Part shown: piece after piece, positions 30,797-40,803 of the stretch
Layout: every line of letters starts with the position of its first letter
How positions within the stretch are numbered: position 1 is the stretch's first letter
DNA from: Leptolinea sp. HRD-7
GTDB lineage: Bacteria > Chloroflexota > Anaerolineae > Anaerolineales > Anaerolineaceae
Length of the DNA stretch: 64,000 nt
Direction of reading: 5' to 3'
Assembly: GCA_024363285.1 (NCBI GenBank)
Contig: AP024710.1
Span: 310,001-374,000, forward strand
Made by a program: the position numbers and the translations under genes
Notes under the pieces: model-generated
Database searches by the model: none
What the model was told of the DNA's origin: nothing
The model's input: the letters and a program-made list of their open reading frames with translations, nothing else

Positions 30797-32400
30797 ATTG
30801 CCGACTGCCTGTATGCATTATTTTCCATCACCCGTATACGGCCCTTTTCCAATTGCAGGACATGCGTGATCGCTTCAGGCAGCTCGTCCCGGTGATGCGT
30901 CACATACAGCAGGCTGACGGGTGTTTGTTGACATAACGCGTCAATCACCCGGATGATGCGCGTGCGGTGGTAGCTGTCCAATCCCTGGCAGGGTTCATCG
31001 AGGATCAACAGCCGGGGCTGTTTGACCAGCGCCCGCGCCAGCAGGATCAAGCGCTGTTCCCCGATGGATACATCGTGAAATAATTCCTCCGCCAGGTTGT
31101 CAATACCGAGTACCCGCATCCAGCGGTCAGCGGTCTGTGATTGTTCCGCCGTCACATTCTGGTAGAGTCCCATGGAATCGTGGAACCCCGAGCAGACTAC
31201 GGTGCGGCAGTCGATCTGGCTGCTGTAATACATGTGGATTTCCGGTGAAACCCAGCCGATCTGCTGCTTGATCTCCCAGATGCTCTCCCCGGTACCGCGC
31301 GGCCGGCCGAAGATGGTCACATCGTTGGCGTAGGCCTGCGGGTTATCCGCCAGTATCAGGCTGAGCAATGTTGACTTGCCCGCCCCGTTCGGTCCGCGGA
31401 TCGCCCAGTGTTCCCCCTGCCGCATCGTCCATGTGATGTCGTGCAGTACCGTCACCCCTTTGTATGACACACTGGCGTTCCTGAATTCGATCAGCGGTGT
31501 ACCGGGCGGCAGAGTATCGTGTTCCAGCCAACCCGCCGAAGACAATTCAAGTTTGGCCGGTTCCACCTCCGGCAAAGTTTTGAATATTTTCCGCGCGAAA
31601 TCCGAAACCAGAACATCCGATTTTTCCCCCTGTACGGCGATCTTGTGGCCGGCTATCCCCAGAACATGCGTAATACCCTCCGGGATCTCATCTTCGCGCG
31701 AAGCCACAAGTATCAGCCGCTGCTGCCGGCTCTCCAAAACAGCCGTCAGGCTGTCCATCAGGGTTTTTCGGGAATCTGCATCCAGCCCGCTGAACGGGTC
31801 GTCGAGCACCAGTAGCTTCGGTGACTGTGTCAGCGCGCGGGCCAGCAGGGCTTTACGCCCCTCCCCGTTGGAAAGGTGCGTGACTTTGCGCTCCAGCAAA
31901 TGACGGATCCCCAGCAGGTCAACCGCCTGTTCGCGCCGGGCGGCAGCCGCCGCGGCATCCCACCCCGGAGGATTTATGCTATACGTCAAACGGTCATCCG
32001 CCTGTTCACCATCCAGAAATTCTGCCAGGGTGGGAACATCATCACCCTCCGTGCTCTGCCAGCGCGCCTGATGATATAAGGCATGGCGCTGCAGCACGTC
32101 CCGCTGCGTCTCGGCGGAGACCAGAACAATCTCTCCGCAGTTTGTGTATGGCCTGCCTTCCGGCGTGCCGTCAAAATAATTGACGATCCGCCCCTGTACC
32201 ACCGGCAGCTTTCCGCAGATGGCTTTCACCAGTATCGACTTTCCCGAACCGGTGCGCCCGATGAGCGCCCATTGCTGGTCGTCAAACAGTTGCCAGCTGG
32301 TTCCGGTAAAGCACAAACGGTTCCTGGAGCGGATGGCGATATTGTCAATATTTAGTAAAATTTTCGGTGTACCCATGGGATATTGATCGGGGGCTATCAT
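30790..32400 (-). CDS. ModF-like double ABC ATPase
   Basis: 536 residues from the ATG at 32400; ATG at 32376 is another possibility. Two ABC domains: the first with Walker A GRTGSGKS and LSNGEGRKALLARAL signature followed by LLVLDDPFSGLD, the second with GPNGAGKSTLL, a VSIGEQRLILLARAL signature and LLILDEPCQGLD. Both H-loops are seen (second: YVTHHRDELPEAITH). This domain pair without permease is the ModF/PhrA type, linked to molybdate transport and, historically, photorepair. No mod genes are near. Confidence 0.85.
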   Translation of the reverse strand: MIAPDQYPMGTPKILLNIDNIAIRSRNRLCFTGTSWQLFDDQQWALIGRTGSGKSILVKAICGKLPVVQGRIVNYFDGTPEGRPYTNCGEIVLVSAETQRDVLQRHALYHQARWQSTEGDDVPTLAEFLDGEQADDRLTYSINPPGWDAAAAAARREQAVDLLGIRHLLERKVTHLSNGEGRKALLARALTQSPKLLVLDDPFSGLDADSRKTLMDSLTAVLESRQQRLILVASREDEIPEGITHVLGIAGHKIAVQGEKSDVLVSDFARKIFKTLPEVEPAKLELSSAGWLEHDTLPPGTPLIEFRNASVSYKGVTVLHDITWTMRQGEHWAIRGPNGAGKSTLLSLILADNPQAYANDVTIFGRPRGTGESIWEIKQQIGWVSPEIHMYYSSQIDCRTVVCSGFHDSMGLYQNVTAEQSQTADRWMRVLGIDNLAEELFHDVSIGEQRLILLARALVKQPRLLILDEPCQGLDSYHRTRIIRVIDALCQQTPVSLLYVTHHRDELPEAITHVLQLEKGRIRVMENNAYRQSAIQ

Positions 32401-32679
32401 TATGAACTTTCTAAGAAAAGTACGTTTTCGGCCGGAATTTTTTCCAAAGAATAGCAAAAAATCATGTCCTGCATGGCATCTATTATATTTTTGTTTTTAC
32501 ATTCATTTAGAATGCCAGAGACAGGTTTTCTCCCGGGGCATCAAATTTGACATCTTTCAGGCCGGGAGATAATTTTTCAGGAACGCGGAATTTAAAAAGG
32601 TAAAATACGCAATATTGTGCTCGTTTTCCCATTCCCTTTATAACCAAAATCCAATCGTTGAAAGAAAGCCCGTTGAAGC

Positions 32680-34665
32680 ATGAAACTCAAGCGAACACTG
32701 TCATTTTTGATATTGGGTTCTGTCACCGGGTGGTTGACGAAAGCGCAATTGACGTCTTTTGTTCTCCCGGGGAAGGATTTTTTCAGTAGAAGTATTTTTA
32801 CCCAGGGCATCCTGGTTACCGCATACTCAGTAGTTTTCGCGGGGATATTCTATCTGCTTTTTAAACTTGCAGTCAAATATCAAATTCCAGCTTTGATATC
32901 AGTTAAATCGAGCCAGGGCTTCATCCAGGCAGGGATGATTCTCACAAAGCTGGCTTATTTGCGCTTCATCATCCCGGTTGTGATATGGGCGTTTGTTTTT
33001 TATTGTGTTCCCAGAGGTTTCGACATTACAGACAACGGGTACTATCTGTTAAATTCAGCCCGCTTCGAAGATGTATCGTATGAAATCAGGTTGTTCGGTA
33101 TCTTCACCCGTTTGCTTTATTTCGCGGCCGGGGGGTCTACTGGCATCATGCGAATTCTCGGAGCGGCTTTGCTCCTGAGCATGTCATTGTTGACCGGATG
33201 GCTTGCCGGAAGACATTTCGGCGCGAAGACATTGGATAAGAAATTATTTTTCCTGTTTACGCCTTCCATTCCCGCTGCCATGTTCTATTATGACTGGCTT
33301 TCAACACCCAATTACAACTGGCTCGCTCTGGTTGCCGGATTATGTCTGGCAATCGGGTTCTTTCTGTTTTACGGCGATTCCCGTCACAGCAACTTTATTG
33401 GCGGATTTACCATGTGCATCAGTTGTTTCATCGCTTTTTTTGCCAAACCGACCACATCCGCCCTTTTCTTTGTGGTCTCATTATTTGTCATTCTCATCGA
33501 ACGGAAAAAGAATAACCCGCTTGTACCGGTAATAAAGGGCGCACTCAGTGCTCTGGCAGTTGGATTTGTATTTGTTTACCTCAACGGGCAAACAATCCCT
33601 GGATTATTTGAAAAAATCGTCAGGGGAAATTATGCCATTTCACTGTTTGCCCATTCCATTTCATCCATTTTCGTGCCATTGATAAATTACGCAGCAAACG
33701 TGACCGTTGACCTGGCCGTTGAATGGGCCGTCATTCTGTCAATTTTTGCTTTTGTAATTATTTTTATTGATGTTAAACCAGAAATCAAAAACCGGATAAT
33801 AATTTCTCTATGGCTTTTTTTCCTGCTGTTACCCGGACTGTTGTTTAATGCCGGTATCTGGGTCGGATACAGTTTTTTATTAACCGTTCTGGTAATCCTC
33901 CTGACCACAGAGTTTTCCCCCCGGGATTCATCAGGCAATAAAACAGTAGCAGGAGTGAGTTTCCTCAAACCGCTCACTTTTCTTTTTATCGCCCTGGCGA
34001 TCGCGTTTGGAACGATTAATAACTATTCTTATTATTTCGCCCATATTTTATGCATATTTGTTCTTTCAGAACTATTTTTGATTGAATTTTTGCCGGAATA
34101 TACCAAAGCTCTCGCGAGAGGGGGGTTCCTTCTGGTTTTAGAAATCCTGGTGATATATGCCATATTTATTCTCCCGATCCAAAAATCAACCGTGACAGCC
34201 TACCGGCAGGATATCAATGTCTGGAAAATGAATACTGAAACAGCGATCCGGTCAGGTAAAGAAAAGATCATTGTCAGCGCGAAATACGCCGGTGTGTTTA
34301 ATGAGCTTCAATCTCGGGCAAAATCAGAGGGGTTTAAAGAGGGAACGCCTGTTATTGACCTGTCAGGTATGTCGCCCGGAATTGTGTATATTCTTGACGG
34401 CCGCGCGCCTGTATACCCATGGATGGCCGGAGGGTACGCCAATTCCACTCAATTTGCACGGAATATTTTAAATGATTGGAAAGACGATGAATTACAACAA
34501 GCCTGGGTGTTGACGTCTGAAATATTTACCTCACTTCCAGAATCGCTATTGGAAGAAAAAGGGTTGGATTTTCCAGAGGGTTACCAGAAGGTAACGACCA
34601 TTACAATCCCAATTGCCTCTTATCGAGAGCATCCGACGATCACTCTCTGGAAACCTGCACGTTAG
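32680..34665 (+). CDS. Large polytopic GT-C-like membrane protein
   Basis: 661 residues with about twelve membrane helices and a C-terminal extracytoplasmic domain of about 150 residues. After the third helix, FDITDNGYYLLNS provides the acidic loop motif expected in GT-C glycosyltransferases. YDWLSTPNYNWLAL near 205 is another conserved-type loop. Function inferred only as membrane sugar transfer from a lipid-linked donor. Stand-alone gene with a weak ribosome site. Confidence 0.55.
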   Translation: MKLKRTLSFLILGSVTGWLTKAQLTSFVLPGKDFFSRSIFTQGILVTAYSVVFAGIFYLLFKLAVKYQIPALISVKSSQGFIQAGMILTKLAYLRFIIPVVIWAFVFYCVPRGFDITDNGYYLLNSARFEDVSYEIRLFGIFTRLLYFAAGGSTGIMRILGAALLLSMSLLTGWLAGRHFGAKTLDKKLFFLFTPSIPAAMFYYDWLSTPNYNWLALVAGLCLAIGFFLFYGDSRHSNFIGGFTMCISCFIAFFAKPTTSALFFVVSLFVILIERKKNNPLVPVIKGALSALAVGFVFVYLNGQTIPGLFEKIVRGNYAISLFAHSISSIFVPLINYAANVTVDLAVEWAVILSIFAFVIIFIDVKPEIKNRIIISLWLFFLLLPGLLFNAGIWVGYSFLLTVLVILLTTEFSPRDSSGNKTVAGVSFLKPLTFLFIALAIAFGTINNYSYYFAHILCIFVLSELFLIEFLPEYTKALARGGFLLVLEILVIYAIFILPIQKSTVTAYRQDINVWKMNTETAIRSGKEKIIVSAKYAGVFNELQSRAKSEGFKEGTPVIDLSGMSPGIVYILDGRAPVYPWMAGGYANSTQFARNILNDWKDDELQQAWVLTSEIFTSLPESLLEEKGLDFPEGYQKVTTITIPIASYREHPTITLWKPAR

Positions 34666-34727
34666 AAGACAACCAGACACCTATTACGATTTCTCAAGAC
34701 GTAATTTTTTCTGTGCTTCAGCACGGA

Positions 34728-35285
34728 TTACATGAATGAGTATCGGGTAAAAATCACACCACCGTGAAATACCCGGGATTCCTGGTGATTTAACCGGCCG
34801 AAAATGCCGGAGAGGAATGCCGGCTTCCCTCCTCCCACAATCACCGGATGAAAAAACAGGTTGACCTCATCCACCAGCCGGTGTGACATCGCCACACCGG
34901 CCAATTCCGCACCGCCGATGCAGATATCCCCGTCGGTTTTATCTTTTAGCCGTTGAACTTCAGCCGGATCAAACTCATGCCGGAGGGCTGTATTTCCGGT
35001 GGTGACTGAAGTCAGCGTGCGGCTGTAAACGATCTTTTGCGTCTTCCGCCAGACCCGTCCAAAGTCCTGAATATACGCCGGAAGGTCTTTCAACCATTCC
35101 TCTGATTCCCATACAGCCATCGTTTCATACAGCTTCCGGCCGTAGAGCGTCAACGGGGTACGTTCTTCCATCGATTTGAAAAAATTGTGAAGTTCCTCCT
35201 GCGGCTCCGACCAGTCAAATGCCCCGTGTTCATCCTCAATATATCCATCCAATGATAAATTCGTGGTATATACCAATCTACCCAA
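34728..35285 (-). CDS. Dihydrofolate reductase-family / RibD C-terminal domain protein
   Basis: 185 residues from a TTG with AGGAGG 6 nt upstream. Starts GRLVYTTNLSLDGYIED, has TLYGRKLYETMAVWE near 46, and ends with GDICIGGAELAGVAM and FHPVIVGGGKPAF, a standard YyaP/YwjB-type RibD_C protein. NADPH-dependent reduction is likely, substrate unknown. Isolated gene. Confidence 0.88.
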   Translation of the reverse strand: MGRLVYTTNLSLDGYIEDEHGAFDWSEPQEELHNFFKSMEERTPLTLYGRKLYETMAVWESEEWLKDLPAYIQDFGRVWRKTQKIVYSRTLTSVTTGNTALRHEFDPAEVQRLKDKTDGDICIGGAELAGVAMSHRLVDEVNLFFHPVIVGGGKPAFLSGIFGRLNHQESRVFHGGVIFTRYSFM

Positions 35286-35510
35286 AATGAACCTCCTAAC
35301 TGGTAGAAAAATCAGGTATCCATTGTCTTAATATGAGTGGTGCCGAAGTTACCAACAACCTTATGTAGAACCTTATTTATCTTAAAGGATAAACATAATA
35401 AATCCATATCGCTAACCAGCCTTATTGTTTGACATCATTACCCGACTGGAAAACCGGTAGTGAACGTTTTACAATACGAAATAACCCAGGCAATAAATTT
35501 ATAGGACGCT

Positions 35511-36938
35511 ATGACAGACAAATTCGTATACCGGTCATTACTAAAAAAGACCGTAGAGCAATCTCTTGATTATCTGGAAACATTGGATACCAGCCCGGTA
35601 TCTGCCCCTGTTGATTATGCTGGACTGTACGCCCATCTGGATCACCCGTTGACCGGTGCCGGCACCGACTCCGAAACAATCCTGAATGATCTGGTGACCG
35701 ATTCGCGCGGCGCCATTACCGGCAGCGCCGGCGGCCGGTTCTTCGGCTGGGTGAGGGGCGGCAGCCTGCCGGCCGCGCTGGCCGCCGATTGGTTGACCGC
35801 CGCCTGGGATCAGAACGCTTCCATCTATGCCAGCGGGCCGGCGGTGGCCGTGATGGAAGAGATCGCCGGCAAATGGATCAAAGAGCTTCTTAATCTTCCC
35901 GTGGAAGCCAGCATCGGTTTCGTGACCGGCAGCCAGATGGCGCATGTCACCTGCCTGGCCGCCGCGCGCCATTATTTGCTGGCGCGTCACGGCCATGATG
36001 TGGAGGCGGATGGACTCTCCGGAGCGCCACAGATCCACATTCTTACAGGCTGCCACCGCCACGGTTCCATTGACCGGGCGGTCAGGCTGCTTGGTCTCGG
36101 ACGAAACAGCGTGGTCGACCTGCCAATAAATTCACAGGGGCAACTTACGGCTAAGAGTCTGGAAAAAGCGCTGAAAGATCACGCCGGCCAGCCAGTCATC
36201 GTGCTGCTGCAGGCGGGTGACCTGAACATCGGGGCGTTTGACCCGTTTGATGAACTTATCCCCCTCGCCCGCCGTTACGGAGCCTGGGTGCATGTTGACG
36301 GCGCGTTCGGCCTGTGGGTGGCCGCCAGCCCGAAATACCGCCATCTGGTCAAAGGATATGAACAGGCCGACTCGTGGGTGACCGACGGCCATAAGTGGTT
36401 GAATGTGCCCTACGATTGCGGATATGCGATCATTGCCCATCCTGAAGCGCATTTCGCGGCCATGGCGTATCAGGCGAGTTACATGGTCTATAACAAGGAG
36501 GCCCGGGACCCGTTAGACTGGAACCCGGAATGGTCGCGGCGGGCGCGCGGTGTGCCAACCTACGCGGCTATCCGGCAACTGGGGCGTGACGGGCTGGCCA
36601 ATCTGGTGGAACGCACCTGCGGTTACGCGCGTGAGATAGCTGTCCGCATTGGGGCACTACCGGGCGCGGAGTTGATCAGCGAGCCGCGGATCAATCAGGG
36701 GCTGGTGCGCTACCTTGACCCCTCCCCCGGCGCCACTGAAGCCGACCATAACCGGTGGACGGACAGGGTTATCGAAGAGATACAGCAGACAGGCGAGGCA
36801 TTCTTTGGCGGCACCACCTGGCAGGGCAAACGCTGCATGCGAATATCGGTGTGCAACTGGCAGACCACCCCTGAAGACGTCGACAGGGCTGTCAACGCAG
36901 TGAAGGATGCTCTGGAACGGCTTCAATCCGGTAGATAA
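35511..36938 (+). CDS. PLP-dependent decarboxylase (group II)
   Basis: 475 residues. FFGWVRGGSLPAALAADWL and QNASIYASGPAVAVMEE near the N-terminus, GSQMAHVTCLAAARHYLL near 143, HVDGAFGLW (D about 265 pairing with the PLP pyridine nitrogen) and the Schiff-base lysine K295 in TDGHKWLNVPYDCGYA. Fold type I group II decarboxylases act on aromatic or acidic amino acids; which one is not readable. Mostly GC-rich and isolated, with a terminator region on the opposite strand just after its stop. Confidence 0.9.
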   Translation: MTDKFVYRSLLKKTVEQSLDYLETLDTSPVSAPVDYAGLYAHLDHPLTGAGTDSETILNDLVTDSRGAITGSAGGRFFGWVRGGSLPAALAADWLTAAWDQNASIYASGPAVAVMEEIAGKWIKELLNLPVEASIGFVTGSQMAHVTCLAAARHYLLARHGHDVEADGLSGAPQIHILTGCHRHGSIDRAVRLLGLGRNSVVDLPINSQGQLTAKSLEKALKDHAGQPVIVLLQAGDLNIGAFDPFDELIPLARRYGAWVHVDGAFGLWVAASPKYRHLVKGYEQADSWVTDGHKWLNVPYDCGYAIIAHPEAHFAAMAYQASYMVYNKEARDPLDWNPEWSRRARGVPTYAAIRQLGRDGLANLVERTCGYAREIAVRIGALPGAELISEPRINQGLVRYLDPSPGATEADHNRWTDRVIEEIQQTGEAFFGGTTWQGKRCMRISVCNWQTTPEDVDRAVNAVKDALERLQSGR

Positions 36939-36968
36939 AAAAAAGACGTGCCCGTTATGGAGCACGTC
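36937..36968 (-). terminator. Rho-independent terminator of the VOC gene
   Basis: On the minus strand a perfect 7-bp stem GACGTGC/GCACGTC (36962-36968, 36945-36951) with a 10-nt loop is followed by eight T residues. It directly follows the VOC gene stop at 36980. The same hairpin is preceded by the PLP decarboxylase stop codon on the plus strand, where no T-run follows. Confidence 0.9.
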
Positions 36969-36979
36969 CTGTCTGGCGA

Positions 36980-37456
36980 TCATTGCTGTGATATAGCCTG
37001 TTCCACAAATTCGCGGGGCATACCGATCTTTTCCATGATCCATTCGGTGGTCTGTCCATCGCGATAAAACCGCCGAGCGGCCGCTTCCAGAGATTCGCCG
37101 ATCTCTAAAATGTGACCGTCAGGGTCGTACACACGGATTACCCGTTCGCCCCACGGTTGTTCGTGAATCGGGTGGATAACCTCCACTCCGGCCTCGCGAA
37201 GCCGCTGTTCCACAGCTTCGATCTCATCCGTCTCAAAATAAAACTCTCCCCAGTTGGCTTTGCGGGTGACCGGGAACGCGTTTTCTCCGCCCAGCAATCG
37301 CTGGAAATGGGGTCTAAAGTGGATGGAGAAATCACCTTCGAACTGAATATCTTCTCCAAAATCAAATTTGACCGTCTGTCCGAGTACCTGCTCATAGAAC
37401 TGACGTGACCGGGTGAGATCCTCTACAAGGATCAATGGCGCGATGAATTTCAACAT
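36980..37456 (-). CDS. VOC family (glyoxalase/bleomycin-resistance-like) protein
   Basis: 158 residues. Paired beta-alpha-beta-beta-beta modules: LILVEDLTRSRQFYEQVLGQ in the first and WGERVIRVYDPDGHILEIGE in the second, typical of VOC metalloenzymes. A C-terminal extra helix region (AARRFYRDGQTTEWIMEKIGMP) is present, also seen in a subgroup of glyoxalase-like proteins. Ligand unknown. It follows a small membrane protein gene by 9 nt on the same strand. Confidence 0.88.
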   Translation of the reverse strand: MLKFIAPLILVEDLTRSRQFYEQVLGQTVKFDFGEDIQFEGDFSIHFRPHFQRLLGGENAFPVTRKANWGEFYFETDEIEAVEQRLREAGVEVIHPIHEQPWGERVIRVYDPDGHILEIGESLEAAARRFYRDGQTTEWIMEKIGMPREFVEQAISQQ

Positions 37457-37465
37457 AGGTATTCC

Positions 37466-37831
37466 TTATATGAATATGATCATCAGATCAATTAAACCGG
37501 CTAGACCGGTAACAAGAATAATCAGCCACGAGAATCGTGAGTGAAACTCATTTTTCGGCATTCTATGACATAGTGCATGCAGAATGATATGTGCCAGGCA
37601 GAACACATCCAGCATGATACGGATAGCCGGTTGATATATTACTCCGCCCGCGAACCCGATCAGCAAGAGGAAAATTAGCGGGATATGAGCGGCTGTGAAT
37701 ACCAGGTAGCCGGTATTATCGGATAATTTAGACAGACCCGGAAAGATCGCCCACTCTTTACGGCGGATGGCATCCATCTCATGGATGAGAAGAAATGTAA
37801 CGGCAGTGAGAAAAAAGAATTCAGTGTTCAT
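37466..37831 (-). CDS. Small membrane protein (DUF6713-like)
   Basis: 121 residues with four predicted membrane helices. The motif LLIHEMDAIRRKEW at 14-27 and the histidine-rich CLAHIILHALCHR around 80-92 suggest conserved functional residues of the DUF6713-type proteins. Probably cotranscribed with the VOC gene 9 nt downstream. Function unknown. Confidence 0.65.
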   Translation of the reverse strand: MNTEFFFLTAVTFLLIHEMDAIRRKEWAIFPGLSKLSDNTGYLVFTAAHIPLIFLLLIGFAGGVIYQPAIRIMLDVFCLAHIILHALCHRMPKNEFHSRFSWLIILVTGLAGLIDLMIIFI

Positions 37832-37987
37832 GGTTTTTACTTTTTTAGTTTTTCCGACATGAAAACAAAATGATTATACGCCGGGTAAACTCGCCTGCAT
37901 AACACTTCAACCCCGGGGTATTTCGGAATGCCAATGGTAACGATACCATCCAGTCTGTCTTTCAGGTGATGATAAAATAGCCTTCTA

Positions 37988-39832
37988 TTGATCACAAAAA
38001 TCCGTCAAAACCGTTTTGCCCCATACGCCGCGTTGACTGCCAGCCTGCTGCTTTTTCTCGGGCAGGCACTGGTTTACATGCGCCAGCTACCTTCTACTCT
38101 GGATGAGGGCAATTACCTGTACAAGGGCTACCTTTTTGTTACCGGGGTTATCCGCCCCTTTGAACCATACGGTGTGTGGACAAACAAGATGCCCTTCGCC
38201 TTCCTGATTCCCGGCTCGGCTCAGGCTTTATTCGGCCCCGGCCTGTTGACCGGCCGCCTGTTCGCTATTTTCCTCGGGCTGCTTACGCTCTACGCGCTCT
38301 GGCATTTTGTTCGCCGTGAATCAGGCCCCTGGTGGGCAGCGGCTGCCGTGGCGGTGGTTGCCGTCAACCCGGGTGTGGTGCGCATGTACACACAGGCGCT
38401 TTCCGAGGGGCCTGTCGCCCTGCTGCTGATGGGCGCTGTGGCGGTGGGTGTGGGACGCGGCCGCAGATTGTGGCATCTGCTGGCTGCCAGTTTCATCTTT
38501 GCTGCCGCGGTTTTGACCCGTGAAAACATGCTGCCCGTCTTCGGGTTGTACCTTTTCTATATCATTTTTGAGCACGGATGGAAAAAGGCTCTGTTGGCAT
38601 CCATCCCCGGCCTGTTGCTGCTGGCTGCGGTGCATGCCATCTTCTGGCCGGATATCGTCACCAACATCTGGATGCCCTGGCTGCCGAAAGCCATTCAGGG
38701 GTTGTTTCCTCAGCTTCCGGCCGGCGAAGCCATCTGGGATCCGACGATCAGCCTTACCTCGCGCCTGTATTCCTTCTGGCAGGGGGTACGCTATCACTTT
38801 GCCATGCTCTTCGGGCTGGTTGTGCTGCTCCTGCTCTGGCCTGACCAGGCCGGCTGGCGCAAGACCTCAAGCTTCCGCACCGTCATTTTTCTAACGGTCA
38901 CCGTCGCGCTGATGACCGCCGCGCACGCCTGGGCTGCCCTCTGGAAGGATTACTGTGTTTTTTGCTTCGGGTTGTACTTGAATTTCTTCAGCGTGCTGGG
39001 TGTAGCCCTCACGGCCGTCGCCGCGCCGTTTTTTCGGGTGAAAACTTCCCGCTGGCATACCGGTATAGTCATTCCGGTCATCCTTATCACCGGCGCCGGT
39101 TTGGGCTTCGGCGGTCACCAGGAACTGGATGACACCCTGCTCAAACTGACCATCCCGCGCGTCAAGAACCTGCAATTGCAGCCGGGTTCCACCGAAATAT
39201 GGCGCGCCCTGTCAAACAAATTCGGGCTGACGTATGACCAGCTTTCACAGATCATCCCCACGGCAGCCGGCTTGCTGACCGCCGTACTGTTTCTGGCGGC
39301 GGTTGTCATTCTGTTCCGACTTCTTAAGAGACGCTTCCCTTCGGTATCCTGGGGGGCGTTTGCTCTGCTGGCATTTTTCGCTCTTGGACTGATTCTCAGC
39401 CCAACCGTGGTGTTTGGCAACGTGCCCGAACCGGATTGCGGCGGCGATGTGATCGCTACCACTGAGGCCGCCGGCAAACTGCTGGCGTCTTACATCCCTG
39501 AAGGCTCGCGGATCTTCTGGGAAGGCGGCCTGTCACCCGCGCCGCTGCTTTATGTGCCGGGAATAAAAATATACGGCGCGCAATTGAATGATGGCTACTC
39601 ATTCCGTAAGGGCGGCAACTCAGATGAGCTCTACCGTTACGGTTTTTGGAACGAGGAACTCTCCAATAAATGGATGAACGAAGCAGATTTCCTGTTGATC
39701 GTCGATTATGGCTATAAACAGGGATACAATACGGTTGTTGACCTGGACAGGTTTGAAGAATTACCTATGACAGATTACATCGCCACCTGCCGGGATAATT
39801 CCAGAATTCATACCTTCAAACGGATCAAATGA
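37988..39832 (+). CDS. Glycosyltransferase family 39 membrane protein
   Basis: 614 residues from a TTG; no ideal ribosome site. About eleven membrane helices. Between helices 1 and 2, LPSTLDEGNYLYKGYLF holds the acidic GT-C/PMT motif (DE) and TNKMPFAFLIPG the KxP part of ArnT/GT39 enzymes. A C-terminal periplasmic-type domain follows (SRIFWEGGLSPAPLLYVPG). Transfers a sugar from a polyprenyl-phosphate donor. First of a three-gene operon; ATGA overlap with the GT2 gene, which may make that donor. Confidence 0.85.
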   Translation: MITKIRQNRFAPYAALTASLLLFLGQALVYMRQLPSTLDEGNYLYKGYLFVTGVIRPFEPYGVWTNKMPFAFLIPGSAQALFGPGLLTGRLFAIFLGLLTLYALWHFVRRESGPWWAAAAVAVVAVNPGVVRMYTQALSEGPVALLLMGAVAVGVGRGRRLWHLLAASFIFAAAVLTRENMLPVFGLYLFYIIFEHGWKKALLASIPGLLLLAAVHAIFWPDIVTNIWMPWLPKAIQGLFPQLPAGEAIWDPTISLTSRLYSFWQGVRYHFAMLFGLVVLLLLWPDQAGWRKTSSFRTVIFLTVTVALMTAAHAWAALWKDYCVFCFGLYLNFFSVLGVALTAVAAPFFRVKTSRWHTGIVIPVILITGAGLGFGGHQELDDTLLKLTIPRVKNLQLQPGSTEIWRALSNKFGLTYDQLSQIIPTAAGLLTAVLFLAAVVILFRLLKRRFPSVSWGAFALLAFFALGLILSPTVVFGNVPEPDCGGDVIATTEAAGKLLASYIPEGSRIFWEGGLSPAPLLYVPGIKIYGAQLNDGYSFRKGGNSDELYRYGFWNEELSNKWMNEADFLLIVDYGYKQGYNTVVDLDRFEELPMTDYIATCRDNSRIHTFKRIK

Positions 39833-40803
39833 AAATTTCACTGATCGTCCCCGTATACAATGAGCAGGAAAACCTGCCGGAATTGAAAAAAGTGATCGAT
39901 GAGGTCATGCTGTCAAATCACTACGACTGGGAAGCCGTACTGGTAGATGACGGCAGCCGCGATGAGAGCGCGAAGATATTGCAGTCTTACGTAGAAGCCG
40001 ACCCGCAGCACTACCGCTGTGTGCTGCTGCGCCGCAACTTCGGTCAGACGGCCGCCATCGCCGCGGGTATTGACCATTCCGAAGGCGAGCTGATCGTTCT
40101 GTGCGACGCCGACATGCAGAACGACCCGCGTGACATCCCCGCGATGATCGCCAAAATTGACGAAGGCTACGACGTGGTCAGCGGATGGCGCAAAAACCGG
40201 AAAGATAATTATCTCACGCGCACCCTGCCATCCAATCTGGCCAATAGTCTGATCAGCAAGGTAACCGGCGTACCGCTGCACGATTACGGCTGCACCCTCA
40301 AAGCATATAAACGCGAGGTGATCACCGGGTTCCGCCTGTATGGTGAGATGCACCGTTTCATTCCTGTTTATGCCAATTCTGTGGGCGCGCGCATTGCCGA
40401 GATGGAAGTACACCACCACCCGCGTCTGCATGGTAAAGCCAATTATGGACTTGAACGCACTATCAAAGTGGTTCTCGACCTGATCACCGTTAAATTCCTG
40501 ACCAGCTATGCTAACAAGCCCATCTATTTGTTCGGCGGCTCAGGCATCACTTTGTTGGGGATGAGCATCCTGACCTTCCTGTATATTGGCTTCCGCAAGC
40601 TGGCATTTCATGAGTCACTGGTACGCTCCCCCTTATTGCTGTTGACGGTGATGTTGTTCATCCTCGGATTCCAGTCTATTCTGATGGGGTTGATCGCCGA
40701 ACTTCTGGCGCGCACCTATCACGAGTCACAGTCCAAACCAACCTACACGGTGCGCGCCTTTGAAGGCGGTACATCCAACAACCCGCATACCCGGGACAAT
40801 TAA
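39829..40803 (+). CDS. Glycosyltransferase family 2 (polyprenyl-phosphate sugar synthase type)
   Basis: 324 residues. GT-A domain with SLIVPVYNEQENLPEL at the start, VDDGSRDES near 40, and DADMQNDPRDIPAM near 95 carrying the metal-binding DxD. HHHPRLHGKANYGLERT near 200, then two C-terminal membrane helices (about 235-260 and 265-290). This matches dolichyl/undecaprenyl-phosphate glycosyltransferases of the ArnC/DPM type, which supply the GT39 enzyme encoded just upstream. TAATG overlap with the following GT4. Confidence 0.92.
   Translation: MKISLIVPVYNEQENLPELKKVIDEVMLSNHYDWEAVLVDDGSRDESAKILQSYVEADPQHYRCVLLRRNFGQTAAIAAGIDHSEGELIVLCDADMQNDPRDIPAMIAKIDEGYDVVSGWRKNRKDNYLTRTLPSNLANSLISKVTGVPLHDYGCTLKAYKREVITGFRLYGEMHRFIPVYANSVGARIAEMEVHHHPRLHGKANYGLERTIKVVLDLITVKFLTSYANKPIYLFGGSGITLLGMSILTFLYIGFRKLAFHESLVRSPLLLLTVMLFILGFQSILMGLIAELLARTYHESQSKPTYTVRAFEGGTSNNPHTRDN

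Noticed and set aside
30790-32400. Molybdate transporter operon
   Set aside because: Only the ModF-like ATPase is present; no modA, modB or modC genes nearby.
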